NCBI RefSeq assembly: GCF_000485595.1
Contig: NW_014577207.1
Location: forward strand, 287,775 to 316,156
Length of the DNA stretch: 28,382 nt
Direction: 5' to 3'
From: Priapulus caudatus
Taxonomy: Eukaryota; Priapulida; Priapulimorpha; Priapulimorphida; Priapulidae
Position numbers and translations under genes: made by a program. Shown here piece by piece: positions 20,034 through 28,382 of the stretch. The stretch's first letter is position 1. Each line of letters begins with the position of its first letter. The notes under the pieces were generated by a model, which was not told the origin of the DNA, searched no databases, and saw only the letters and a program-made list of their open reading frames with translations.

Positions 20034-20142
20034 CTTCACCTTGATTGTCCAGGTAGTCATATGCTGGTATACTTCCGGCCCCCGCACATTGAGTCGAGCA
20101 AATCCACGCCAGGATGGCCATCAGAACGTAGAGCCTCAACAT
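20034..20142 (-). CDS. First coding exon of a secreted protein (signal peptide exon)
   Basis: The minus-strand ATG is at 20140-20142, with A at -3 (GAAAATG), a favourable initiation context. The 36 complete codons open with MLRLYVLMAILAWICSTQCA, a textbook signal peptide: short basic n-region, hydrophobic core, and small residues near A20/G21 for cleavage. The mature start is GAGSIPAYDYLDNQGE. The frame then meets a consensus splice donor, GAAG|GTGAGT, with the intron beginning at 20033. The exon is 109 nt and so ends in phase 1, the usual phase after signal-peptide exons of extracellular proteins. Without splicing the frame would stop a few codons later. The product would enter the secretory pathway. 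Downstream exons should lie at lower coordinates, but none could be recognised, so family and function are unknown. A CpG-rich upstream region supports a promoter nearby. Confidence 0.65.
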
Positions 20143-20320
20143 TTTCAGAACAAGAGTTATCGACCTCGAGTCTAAATAGCTAAATGTCGGTTGTCATTCG
20201 GTAACGCTCGGGAACACCAGCACGCGTTCGCTAGACGATGTCTGTATTCGCGCTCAACCTTGTCCACCGCACGCCGTGTTGTGGGTTGTGACGTTGCGTG
20301 CGCCGGAGACCTGATTTTTC
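20143..20320 (-). promoter_or_regulatory. Putative 5' UTR and proximal promoter, CpG-rich
   Basis: This is the sequence directly upstream of the signal-peptide ATG. It is clearly richer in CpG (GCGCTC, CGCACGCCG, GTTGCGTGCGCCGG on the plus strand) than the surrounding AT-rich DNA. No TATA box is evident, consistent with a CpG-type start region. A 300-bp inverted-repeat element interrupts it on the distal side. Confidence 0.4.
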
Positions 20321-20613
20321 TTCCTAGGTTAATCAAGAAAATAGGGCTCTAGTGAGCGCTGCCATTGGTTGATACAAATCACGTGCCTCAAACTCCTGTT
20401 TTATGGTGCATTGTGACCATAACCCTAACCCTAACCCTAACCCTATTTAAAAAAATATATAAAAAATAGATTTTTAATTGTTGTAAAAATTAATTGTTAT
20501 TAAATTGTTGTAAATAAATCATGTAAATATTTGCGTTAATTGGAAAAAAATTGTTAACCAATGGCAGCGCTCACTACAGCCCTATGTTCTTGATTAACCT
20601 AGGAAAACAAATC
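20313..20613. mobile_element. ~300-bp MITE with 50-bp inverted ends carrying telomeric repeats
   Basis: Arms 20321-20370 and 20556-20605 are reverse complements at 48 of 50 bases, starting TTCCTAGGTTAATCAAGAA. A further TGATTT match outside extends the element to about 20313-20613. TTAA occurs within each arm at the same place, so it is not obviously the target duplication. The interior is AT-rich and contains four CCCTAA units. No ORF. It sits about 180 bp upstream of the secreted-protein ATG. Confidence 0.82.
20420..20445. repeat. Interstitial telomeric repeat, (CCCTAA)4
   Basis: Slightly more than four exact units of the metazoan telomeric hexamer TTAGGG (plus strand CCCTAA) lie in the middle of the inverted-repeat element. 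They are part of the element or were added during a break repair. Confidence 0.9.
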
Positions 20614-20696
20614 ACGCGCGCCGGATTGAGCTCGAGCGGGAGCCGCTCTCGCGAGATGCGCGTCCCTCACGAGTTCGCGTGTACTGCGGACGTACG

Positions 20697-20704
20697 TGAC
20701 GTCA
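20697..20704. promoter_or_regulatory. TGACGTCA (full CRE) site 1
   Basis: Palindromic octamer known as the CREB/ATF binding site, in a CpG-dense patch about 555 bp upstream of the secreted-protein ATG, beyond the inserted element. Function is inferred from the motif alone. Confidence 0.35.
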
Positions 20705-20779
20705 AGGTTCCGTCTAATTAATTCCACACACGCATCGAACTGATGAATTCACATTCTCACATGCGGGAGATGCTCGCGA

Positions 20780-20787
20780 TGACGTCA
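20780..20787. promoter_or_regulatory. TGACGTCA (full CRE) site 2
   Basis: A second perfect CREB/ATF octamer 83 bp from the first. A third lies further out at 21366-21373. Confidence 0.35.
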
Positions 20788-21157
20788 TGCGCGTTCATGA
20801 CAACGCTACCATGCATTAGCGACGTACGTATCGCCTGTAGTCGCTTATTACGCAGTGCTAGTATACAGTATAGTCTATAGCAAACGACGCAGCGCACGTT
20901 GCCGCGTACTGAATGCATCTCCTAAATGATGGTACTCGGGAAGCAATATGCTTCAAATGCTCCATGCGGTGGCTCTGTCATCGAATAGCTAGTGCTGCAA
21001 ATTGCTTATCGCGGCCCAAACGTTTACATATATGCGTATGACATTGCCATCGATGCGATAATCACAGTTTCTATAGGTAAAAGAAGTCAAGCTCATACGA
21101 CGGCAGATATGCAAAATGCATATACGGCACACATAGTACAGAGGGACAATACCATGT

Positions 21158-21210
21158 ACTAATACTACATACATGTACAGTACATACATGTATATGTATG
21201 TAGTAGTATA
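21158..21210. repeat. Imperfect inverted repeat of ACTACATACATGTA
   Basis: The left arm TACTAATACTACATACATGTA faces a right arm TACATGTATATGTATGTAGT with small offsets. It gives a hairpin within a region of ACAT/ATGT text. Low specificity. Confidence 0.5.
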
Positions 21211-21382
21211 CAGTATAATAGTACAATGGTTTGCTTTCGGCAGCCGTGAACAACGATTGACATATCTGTTCAAAGTACAGAAATGGAACTCCGCGCATAA
21301 GAAACCTGGGTTTTACACGCGTCCGTCAGTGCGTGTAACGTGTGCGCATGTCAGTCGCACTTGCGTGACGTCAATGTACTTT

Positions 21383-21450
21383 GAAATAGATTAAAGAATA
21401 GATTAAAGATAAGATAGATCAAATAGATTAAAGAATAGATGAGAAATAGA
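21383..21450 (+). repeat. Tandem AATAGATTAAAG units
   Basis: About five imperfect copies of a 12-bp unit, with a central GATAAGATAGATC variation. Confidence 0.8.
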
Positions 21451-21923
21451 AACCACAAACCTGGGCAATCAATGTCGGATTTACGACATTAAACATGTGA
21501 TAGTGAAAAAATGCATTTTCTGAATGTATGTAATAAAAAATCATACAGTTTTGGAAATCGTACAATTGGCGCTAGTATACGGAAATTAAATATAGAATCT
21601 GTATTGGTTATTCTGTAAACGAATACATAGAAGCAAGCAAAATGCACGCATTAAGCTGTTCACGTGTTTCGCTAGAAGATGATGTTTCGTGCCTGTTTCG
21701 TATTTGCAGACGACAAGATCGATAAATGTGACATAGTTGGTCGGCAATTCAAACTGTACTACATCAGCTTCACATCACATTATTGTGGCTCGAAAACAAG
21801 GTTTCCTAGCTCATTTATTCGCTATCTGAACATTTACACGTCTCAATCATTTCGGATACCATACAAAACACGTCAAATCCCAATTTAGGATAAATTAGTT
21901 GCAATGATTATGAAACTAAAAAA

Positions 21924-22043
21924 TCAAGGCTGATCACGGTTTAGGCTGCGAGACAGCATGTACTTCATGTAATGACTCAGATAGGGCGTCAGATGCACGA
22001 CATAAAAAAACGTAATCACGAACAAGTCGACGGCGTCCTTCAT
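21924..22043 (-). CDS. Possible small hydrophobic ORF or terminal exon (39 aa)
   Basis: From the minus-strand ATG at 22041-22043 the frame encodes MKDAVDLFVITFFYVVHLTP followed by a short tail with SHYMKYMLSRS, ending TGA at 21924-21926. Residues 6-21 form a plausible single membrane segment. The frame stays open only three codons upstream of WCTN. A CTTAG just before that could act as a splice acceptor, so this could also be a final exon. It has no family I recognise, and chance is a serious alternative. Confidence 0.2.
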   Translation of the reverse strand: MKDAVDLFVITFFYVVHLTPYLSHYMKYMLSRSLNRDQP

Positions 22044-22719
22044 GTTCGTGCACCAACTAAGCCACTAGCGCTATAGTTAAATCAGCATTTCCTGACGATT
22101 TACACATGCAGGTAGTGCCCGCGGTAGGGACTTTCTATGGCGAAGCGTGCGCGCCATGTGCCCGCAGCCTGTGTCTATTGTTTCGCTATTGCGTTACTCG
22201 ACACGAAGCCTTACTAGGTGCTTAACAGGCGACAGCGCTCGATGAGCAGGCGATGTGCGACAACGCACGCCGGGCTTCAAGCGTACAGCTGATGATACCT
22301 GTCGATTTATTTACGAACACTTGTGCGATGAGCGCAGGTTGACTACAACATGAATTCACAGCAGGACTACGTGAGAAGAAGAAGAAATCTGCAGTTTCTA
22401 TTAATTATCCCGTTGAAACACTTCACTAACCACTGTAGAAAGAATGAGAATTCATGCGACTGTTTATAACAGCTATATGATATTCGATATATGGGATAAC
22501 TAATGGATCGTTCTACAGTTAATATAGTGATGTAAGAGAAGAATGACCTGAAATGTCTGTCTACATTTTTTTAAATATATAGTGTCCTTAAAAACGACAA
22601 GTATGTTTCCGAGATATGATTATGCATTGTGTTCATGCATTTGGATAATACAGAGGAACACTGTTAAGCAAGTCTATTTTTGACAAGTGCATTCTAGTTC
22701 CTTGATCCACACACCTCAA

Positions 22720-22734
22720 TATAAAAGATATAAA
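22720..22734 (+). promoter_or_regulatory. TATA-box candidate TATAAAAGATATAAA
   Basis: The TATAAAAG consensus sits about 46 bp before a CTCAGTTT initiator-like string. An ATG in good context (CACCATG, 22792-22794) follows, but it opens a frame of only 14 codons. The sequence could be a core promoter with a short first exon, or chance AT-rich text. Confidence 0.25.
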
Positions 22735-23433
22735 CTCTCGCCCTGTCACAATCTCAAGGGTCTGCTCAGTTTACCACCATCTTCGATCACCATGTCCGCG
22801 ATGTCGTCACGGTTGTTGCGATTCCACTTTGAATAAAGGGAGTGGGTTTTCTGCAGTCAGGTTCCAAGACAGTTTTAACAGGTAATGGTGTTAACCGCTT
22901 CCCGCTCCTATCTCATGCACATCTCTTGTTACATCAAACGATTTCGCAGTAGTAGTAGTGGCAGCGTAGAGAATAGTGTCATATCATTTTTTGGTCTCAT
23001 CTTCATGGTTTCATCTTTAAGGATACACGCAATGAACCGGTTTGGCCAGGTTTACTATAAGCTTTCATATAAGACCGTTTGAAACTTAATTAACGTTATC
23101 AAATGTTTAAAGGCTTTCGTAATTCTAACGTTATGTAATTATATTATAAACTAAGTTCATATACATTATCCGTAGTAGGTTTGCCTCTGTTTTTCGCGAA
23201 TTAATGTAAGCATAATTAGGATTGTTAGATCTGTGCTTCCATGTAAAGCCGTTTAAAAACGCTCTTTTCAACGTTATAGAAATATAATACAATGTAATAT
23301 AAGTTAATATGTTATTTTTTACTGTATGAATAAGTATAGTAATTATCTCATGGTCTATCATTGTAAATCACGCCATCACCTAAGTATCAGCGGAATACCA
23401 CGTAATCGGTCACTAGCTTCGTTTTGTGGTCAA

Positions 23434-23443
23434 TATATAAAAG
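23434..23443 (+). promoter_or_regulatory. TATA-box candidate TATATAAAAG
   Basis: Close to the canonical TATAWAAG and preceded by GTCAA, much as the site at 22720 is preceded by CTCAA. The first ATG downstream (near 23474) gives only an 18-codon frame. Confidence 0.2.
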
Positions 23444-23939
23444 CTAGCGACAATGCTACTGGTCTCTTCTCCCATGACTGGATTAGCTGTGACTAGTAAG
23501 GCGCCTATTGTATACGCGTGTTTGAATTCATGATTACGTTTTATCAAAAAGACGCTCGTGTAGCATTTGTTATATTAACCATGTTATTAACTAGGTTGTT
23601 ATATTAACTAGGTGTTTCTTTGTGGTTTGGATGTTCTAGGTGTGTCCTACGTGTTTCTTTTCTTTTAGAGATAATCACGTTGCTGCATTATTGTAATATT
23701 TAGGCTGGTTGGATCATGTCTCAGAAGTCATCAGTAAATGTGTGCTTCAAGGGTCACTGCTCACTGCACACGTACGCCGGCAAGCAAAACGCTCTGACAG
23801 CTCACCTACATGATTGATATACTGCGAAATAAGCATGCGCAGAGATGCCACCTGGTGCTAGCCATCCAATAAGACTGAAAATGAGAAATCAATAAAAAAT
23901 TTCATTAACCCGTTAGTGTATCATTAACATACATCACAT

Positions 23940-24054
23940 TACACACACACACACACACACGCACACACACTCACACTCACACACACACACACACACACAC
24001 CACACAAACACAAACACCGCACGCACAACAGACGATCAGCACACACACACACAG
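23940..24054. repeat. (CA)n microsatellite
   Basis: CA dinucleotides with GC, TC and AAA interruptions. The minus frames rich in V and C across 23939-24184 are artefacts. Confidence 0.95.
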
Positions 24055-24429
24055 CGGCACATGCCAGGCGCCACAACACCACACGACACAGCACACACGG
24101 CAGGGATGGAGGGGAACCGTGGTGGCGGTGGTGATCACAGGAGGCGGGTACTGGACACACACCACCCATCACTGCACGACGCACGCTACCGCACGCACAC
24201 TACATAACAAGCACATACACCGCAGGAGCGTCAACTTTAATCTACGCTTTCATCATCAGTTATAGGCTTGTGTTTAGGCGAGTTTGTAACGAGAATGACA
24301 CTACAGTCAATGCAGGGACATTCTTACAACTATTAACGAATTACTGAAATGATAGGTTTTGTAATAGTCTATGGATATAATTAAATTAGTATTAAGAAGT
24401 ATTCGTGCTGCTTTTTTCCCGTGTACTGG

Positions 24430-25223
24430 TGGCTGGAAAAATGGCGTATCATGCCATGTTCAGATGGAGAAGTGGGATGGATCCGTGCTTGACATCAATG
24501 CCACTGTCACCAAGGGGAGAAATGCAAGGAAATATTGGGAATGCACGCACTCTCAGGCTGTGACACTGTGTCCTATCCTAATGGGAAAGGGAAAGTGTCC
24601 GCCCTGAAAGTGCTCAACCAGACCGATATTGCTGGACTAGACTCAGTTCTTGGAGAGGACGATGCCACTGGCAGTGACCTGATGGCAACTGGCAAAGCCT
24701 TCTTTCTACATTTATATGGCCAGAAGAAAGGCACGTCAATGAATGCTTCCAAGTACGAGATTTATTGCAAGTGAAAGAATCCTCCATCCGTGAAGTCCCT
24801 TCCACCAACAGACATCAACCTGGGACGCCCTATCCGGAGAGCACATCTCCAAATGATGCTATGGAAGACTGCGGACAAGGCTGACCCTCCTGCTGTCTAA
24901 ATCACTAACTATGGATGAAAAGTTACTGTGAATGATGAAGTGGTACCAGTATTGTCAAAAGAACCTAACACACCAAAAAACCTCATGGACGTCATTATAG
25001 CTGCAGCTGCCGAGCAGAGGGAAATGCCTGCAGCAGGAAGTGTGGTTGTGCAGCAAATGGATTGTCATGTACCAGCTACTATGTGTGTGAAGGAGGAAAT
25101 GAGTGTTGTAACTCACTGACACAACGAGATGATGCTGAAGAAGGATATAAAGAGCAGAAGGAAGGAGAAGAGGATCTAGAGACTGGAGAGAATGATCACA
25201 ACCATGAAGACGAAGGCGAATAG
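24430..25223 (+). pseudogene. Degenerate copy of an uncharacterised metazoan repeat-family protein with C-terminal Cys-rich domain
   Basis: A continuous protein trace can be followed on the plus strand through several breaks. It starts KWDGSVLDINATVT, then shifts by one base near 24512 to MHALSGCDTVSYPNGKGK (from 24535) and continues to AFFLHLYGQKKGTS. In-frame stops follow near 24772, 24898 and 24917 (TGA, TAA, TGA) with coherent text between them (KSLPPTDINL, RRAHLQMMLW). After LMDVI another shift near 24993 leads into CSCRAEGNACSRKCGC and LSCTSYYVCEGG, then an acidic tail ending TAG at 25221-25223. The closely spaced cysteines suggest a metal-binding module. From memory the GCDTVSYPxGKGK and CSCxAEGxAC motifs belong to a protein family repeated in many invertebrate genomes, perhaps transposon-borne. 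I know no established function. The breaks make it a pseudogene. Confidence 0.7.
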
Positions 25224-26330
25224 TAAGTAGTTTGATCGTGTTGGGTGTTCATCTATGTATTCCATGATCTAGCTGCATCATAATATTTAACATTTTCATA
25301 TATAATAATAACTTACTGTTAAATATAGAAGTCCTATAGACGATGGAATCCTTGGTGTTAAGAACATGGGCCTAAACATCAAAACAAAGTCTCTATCTTC
25401 CAACAGTTGCTCAGTTATGGTGATTTTACGGTTTACCTCATTATGCATGGCAGCCATATTGGATTTCTGGCAGTCGGAAGGATAGTAGGGGTATGCAAAA
25501 TGCTACACATATGCAAATTAGCATCCGGCAAATTGTGAGTCCTTATGACCTGTATATTGCATTTCCAACATAAAACCTTATAGTACTCGACATTTCTAGG
25601 TTCACTAGGCTGGCTAGTAGACTATATGGCATTGTGTCCCGGAAAAATATTTTCTTTAACAATTACGCTTAGGCTGACAACGTTATCTAGCTTGGTTCTA
25701 CGGTGATTGGACGTGATGGCACCGACCGCATCCATATAATCGTTGTGCCAAAACGTTCCATGTCAGTGCGTAGGAGAGTCTGTTTTATGCAGACGCATTA
25801 CACTTTCTCACAGATACATCATTAGTATTTAGTATTTTACCCCCAACTCGTTCTACGCTAAAATACATGAAACAGCCAGCCGTTGAAATCATCGGCCGAA
25901 ATATACTCTGTTTAAGAATAAACATTTTGCTGACTCATTCCGTATATAAAATAATATTGAATTTTTTAATGAATGTGAAATACATCTATTTCCGTACCAT
26001 GACGTATCTGTAAGGTCTTGACACGCACGAACTCACAACGTAACTCGACGCGTGTCTATCTACGTGATTAGTGCAGCAAATTTTAAAAGGGGTTTCGCAG
26101 CCATACATAATTCATCATTCCTAGCGCTGGCGATGAAAGATCTCACTCAGCCAGTTATAAATCTTTCTGTACTTTTTTCTGTTGCGTCACCAGATTTGCA
26201 GTTTTTTATTGTACATAGAGATACCATGTAGTTTGAAGTTTCTATGTACTTGTATGTCATGGCGAACCTGTAGCCATGGCCAGTACTCCGTTAATGACTG
26301 TTCCCGTCTTCCCCCAGTCTCCTCGCCGGG
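25224..26330. other. Gene-free stretch
   Basis: No ORF, repeat or RNA gene that I can support. Confidence 0.5.
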
Positions 26331-26469
26331 TTCCGGCTAGCGTGTTTTTTTACCGTACCACTAATGCGTAAAATCTCTAGGCGTTTCTCCCCAGAAACCA
26401 CCGCACCGACCAATCACATGCACGCACATCCACGTATGCATGGCACATCCATAATATATAATTCCAATA

Positions 26470-26540
26470 ACGCTGAATAGCCGAGCTCGTACAGCGGCGG
26501 GCGTTACGTCTGAAGGTCGTTGGTTCGAGGAATCTGTTTA
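26470..26540 (+). pseudogene. tRNA-like sequence (SINE head or tRNA pseudogene) with Pol III boxes
   Basis: The box A-like TAGCCGAGCTCGTACAGCGG includes a D-arm whose 4-bp stem GCCG (26480-26483) pairs with CGGC (26495-26498). Some 24 bases on, GGTTCGAGG (26522-26530) matches box B. The T-stem does not close on its 3' side and no proper anticodon arm forms, so it is not a working tRNA. An A/T-rich TTTTATTTTA tail follows, as in tRNA-derived SINEs. Confidence 0.45.
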
Positions 26541-26594
26541 TTTTTATTTTATTTTTATTTTTCTATCTCTATCCATTTAACTATTTTTCTCCAA

Positions 26595-27108
26595 TTAAAG
26601 GGATAGTAGACTCTAGAATTTTACTGCATACAACTGTATAACAAATCGTCTATACCGACACGTATTTGTTACCAGATACCTAATTTAATTGTTATAGTAG
26701 ATTAATTACACATCAACGCTAACGAAATTTTGAAACGGCGCTCATGACCCGCGCACCGCGGCTGCAACCGCCGAAAATGTTTGCGATATTTGAGACATTT
26801 ATTTTGCAACGTACAGACGAGCTAATGACAAAAGTGGCAATTAATTTATACCTAAATGCATTTAACCGAACGATATTCAATTTTAGGCAATATTTCTAAT
26901 GGTGATGAACGCAATGAACTTTTATGTAGCGTAAATTATAACTGGCAAATTAGGCTCAAAATAACCTAGAACCTAGAGTAAACCTCACTTAAAACATTTT
27001 TTAATATATTGCTATGTGATTGAGAAACCATGAAACTTTTATGTAGCGTAATTTAACCTAAATTAACTGAAAATAACCTAGAACCCTAGAGTAAAACGAT
27101 CCCTTTAA
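26595..27108. mobile_element. Nested TTAA element, 514 bp
   Basis: TTAAAGGGATAGTAGACTCTAG-like text at 26595 (first 20 bases TTAAAGGGATAGTAGACTCT) is mirrored at the right by CTAGAG...GATCCCTTTAA ending at 27108. The ends agree at about 15 of 18 positions after allowing one gap. Both boundaries are TTAA. It lies wholly inside the Mutator-like element and therefore inserted later, or forms part of its cargo. Confidence 0.55.
26915..27096 (+). repeat. Diverged direct duplication, ~115-bp spacing
   Basis: TGAACTTTTATGTAGCGTAA...ATAACCTAGAACC at 26915-26982 recurs at 27031-27096 with small indels. It lies inside the nested TTAA element. Confidence 0.75.
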
Positions 27109-27311
27109 CGCCAAATATTTGAACATGATTTATTTTGACACAATTAATTTAATTATTTTTTTTAATTAAAGTTAAATTTAATTAGTGTTAATTAAATTTA
27201 ATTAAGGGTTCAAGGTTAGGGTTAGGAGTAGGCAGCTAGGCTGCGTGTTTCTGATAGCCGGCTAGCGATTTTACGCATTAGTGGTACGGTAAAAAAACAC
27301 GCTTCCGGCTA

Positions 27312-27727
27312 TGCGATGAAGATAATGTACACGAAGATGGCGCTTGTGCATTCGTCACCGTTGACTACCAAAATCATTTTCTTTGGCCGTTCTCAACATC
27401 TCATACGTTCAAACTGGTCGCGGGCGGGCCGACATCACGTGTGCATGGATAGATCTGTGTGCTTTATAATATTTACTAATAATGAATAGGTAACGTCACT
27501 GTTTTGACGGCGCGCAGGATTTTCTTGGCAAGTTATTAGTTTTTGCCGTTACTGGCGACGTTGTGTATATCTTTAACCGGCGCGCCGTTGTTGCGAGTAA
27601 ATTCAATGGCTATGAAATAATCGCAATAACTTGCGCTGTTTGTATTGTCGTGGTAGAGGAAAGTATGCTTACGTGTTCGTGTATGGAGCTGCTGTAGTAC
27701 CGCCTCTCTTGTCGGTTTACGTCTTTC
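27312..27727. other. Spacer
   Basis: Somewhat GC-richer flank of the Mutator-like element, with no recognised gene. The minus frame at 27536-27829 is unrecognised and runs into the pyrimidine tract. Confidence 0.4.
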
Positions 27728-27960
27728 TGCCGCCCCCCCCCCATCCCCCACTCTCTCTCTCGTCTCATGCTTCTTCTCTGGGTGTATTTGCTTCATCTCC
27801 CCTGCTTTTCTATTCTCTCTCTCACACACTTTTCTCCTCGTCTTCGGCCTCGGCTGTCTCTTCCTGTCCTCTGGCTCCTTCCTCTCCCGCTCTCTCTCTC
27901 TCTCTCTCTCTCGGTTCCCATCTCTTCTCTCTGCTCGTCAGCCGCCGTCGCCTCATCTTG
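27728..27960 (+). repeat. Pyrimidine-rich tract with C-run and (CT)n
   Basis: CCCCCCCCCC near 27733, then CT/TCC-rich text with a (CT)n run near 27890-27912. The overlapping serine/leucine-rich frames are compositional. Confidence 0.85.
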
Positions 27961-28087
27961 CCAAAGCATGTTCAGCTGACATGATAGCCATGCATGCTTT
28001 GTTCACACCACTATGAGTGGAGCCATGCAGCCGAAGTCCTTTGAACTTTTAAATTGACTACGTCACAAATTTTCTATGGTGTACACA

Positions 28088-28382
28088 CAGCTTCTCCCTC
28101 CTCTTCTTCACCACCTTCTCCATTTCTCGGCCCTTCGCTCGCTTCTCCACGCAGCCTTTTCCGCCTCCTCCCCACCACCATTCTCCTTGTCCCCTCTCCT
28201 CATCCACCAGCTTCGCTTCGTCATCACCCTCCTTATCGCTTCTCCCTTCTCCCCCTCCTCCTGCCAGCAGCTCTTTTCTCCCGCTGCCTTCTCTCCCTTC
28301 TCCTCCTCGCACCCAGCTTCTGCCCCCTCCTCCAGCCACCTCTTCGACTTCTCCCCCTTCCACCACCTTCCTCCCTTCTCAC
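28088..28382 (+). repeat. ~295-bp near-homopyrimidine tract reaching the window end
   Basis: Almost entirely C and T (CTTCTCCCTCCTC-type text), with rare purines. The minus-strand frame of 102 codons, rich in E and G, is an artefact of the purine strand. The tract is suited to triplex (H-DNA) formation. It continues beyond the window. Confidence 0.85.

Larger units (their letters stand above)
22044..23939. other. Gene-poor stretch with two TATA-like sites
   Basis: 22100-22330 is GC-rich, with open frames in several phases but no recognisable protein. Short frames at 22885-23082 (plus) and 23131-23361 (minus) are unrecognised. Two strong TATA-like motifs are listed separately. Confidence 0.4.
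26340..27302. mobile_element. 963-bp Mutator-like non-autonomous element, 36-bp perfect TIRs, 9-bp TSD
   Basis: 26340-26375 and 27267-27302 are exact 36-base reverse complements starting GCGTGTTTTTTTACCGTACC. They are immediately flanked by the identical nonamer TTCCGGCTA at 26331-26339 and 27303-27311. A 9-bp target duplication with long terminal inverted repeats is the established signature of the Mutator (MuDR) superfamily. Shorter 8-bp duplicators such as hAT fit less well. The interior has no transposase frame. It holds a tRNA-like box A/B pair, a nested TTAA element, a tandem duplication and two TTAGGG units near 27218. Perfect ends suggest relatively recent activity. Confidence 0.88.

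Noticed and set aside
20321-20605. TTAA inside the arms as a target duplication
   Set aside because: Inverted identity continues outside the TTAA (TTCCTAGG on both sides), so TTAA is inside the arms and not the element boundary.
26470-26540. Functional tRNA gene
   Set aside because: The box B and D-stem match, but the T-stem does not pair and no anticodon arm can be drawn.
28058-28366. 102-codon minus frame rich in E and G
   Set aside because: Compositional result of a polypurine strand.

Overview
The window reads as nuclear DNA of a metazoan, most likely a marine invertebrate. It is AT-rich, crowded with microsatellites ((GA)n, (CATA)n/(CGTA)n, (GT)n, (ATT)n, (CGTC)n), contains an interstitial TTAGGG-type telomeric tract, and holds a decayed non-LTR retrotransposon plus many short inverted-repeat elements. 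There are no bacterial-style genes, operons or ribosome binding sites. Most long open frames here are low-complexity translations of repeats or chance frames.

Region by region. 1-5.1 kb: purine-rich microsatellite, a G-rich TTAA-bounded element (1201-1357), a 40-bp palindrome (1570-1609), a GT/GATCC-rich interspersed repeat (1793-2002), a 284-bp element with 52-bp inverted ends (2387-2670) and a 600-bp compound tetranucleotide array. 5.1-13.2 kb: a perfect-looking palindrome (5875-5934), a 351-bp inverted-repeat element (6514-6864), a large (GT)n array and a hairpin element (12177-12243). 13.2-15.8 kb: a broken LINE reverse-transcriptase gene on the minus strand, cut at its 3' side by a minisatellite apparently seeded from its own codons, and bordered at its 5' side by trinucleotide arrays. 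16-18.1 kb: a small hairpin element and two abutting TTAA elements that share one TTAA. 19.9-21.4 kb: the best gene evidence, a minus-strand first coding exon (20034-20142) with a signal peptide and a consensus splice donor. A CpG-rich upstream region, an inverted-repeat element carrying telomeric repeats and two nearby TGACGTCA sites lie upstream of it. 24.4-25.2 kb: a plus-strand degenerate gene remnant ending in a cysteine-rich domain. 26.3-27.3 kb: a 963-bp element with perfect 36-bp terminal inverted repeats and a 9-bp target duplication (Mutator-like signature), containing a tRNA-like Pol III box pair and a nested TTAA element. 27.7-28.4 kb: long pyrimidine tracts.

Taken together this is a gene-poor segment shaped by successive insertions of non-autonomous DNA transposons, several using TTAA targets. 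One credible secreted-protein gene starts near 20.1 kb and runs leftward. No transposase gene is visible, so all inverted-repeat elements here look non-autonomous. The remaining exons of the secreted-protein gene could not be identified by eye.
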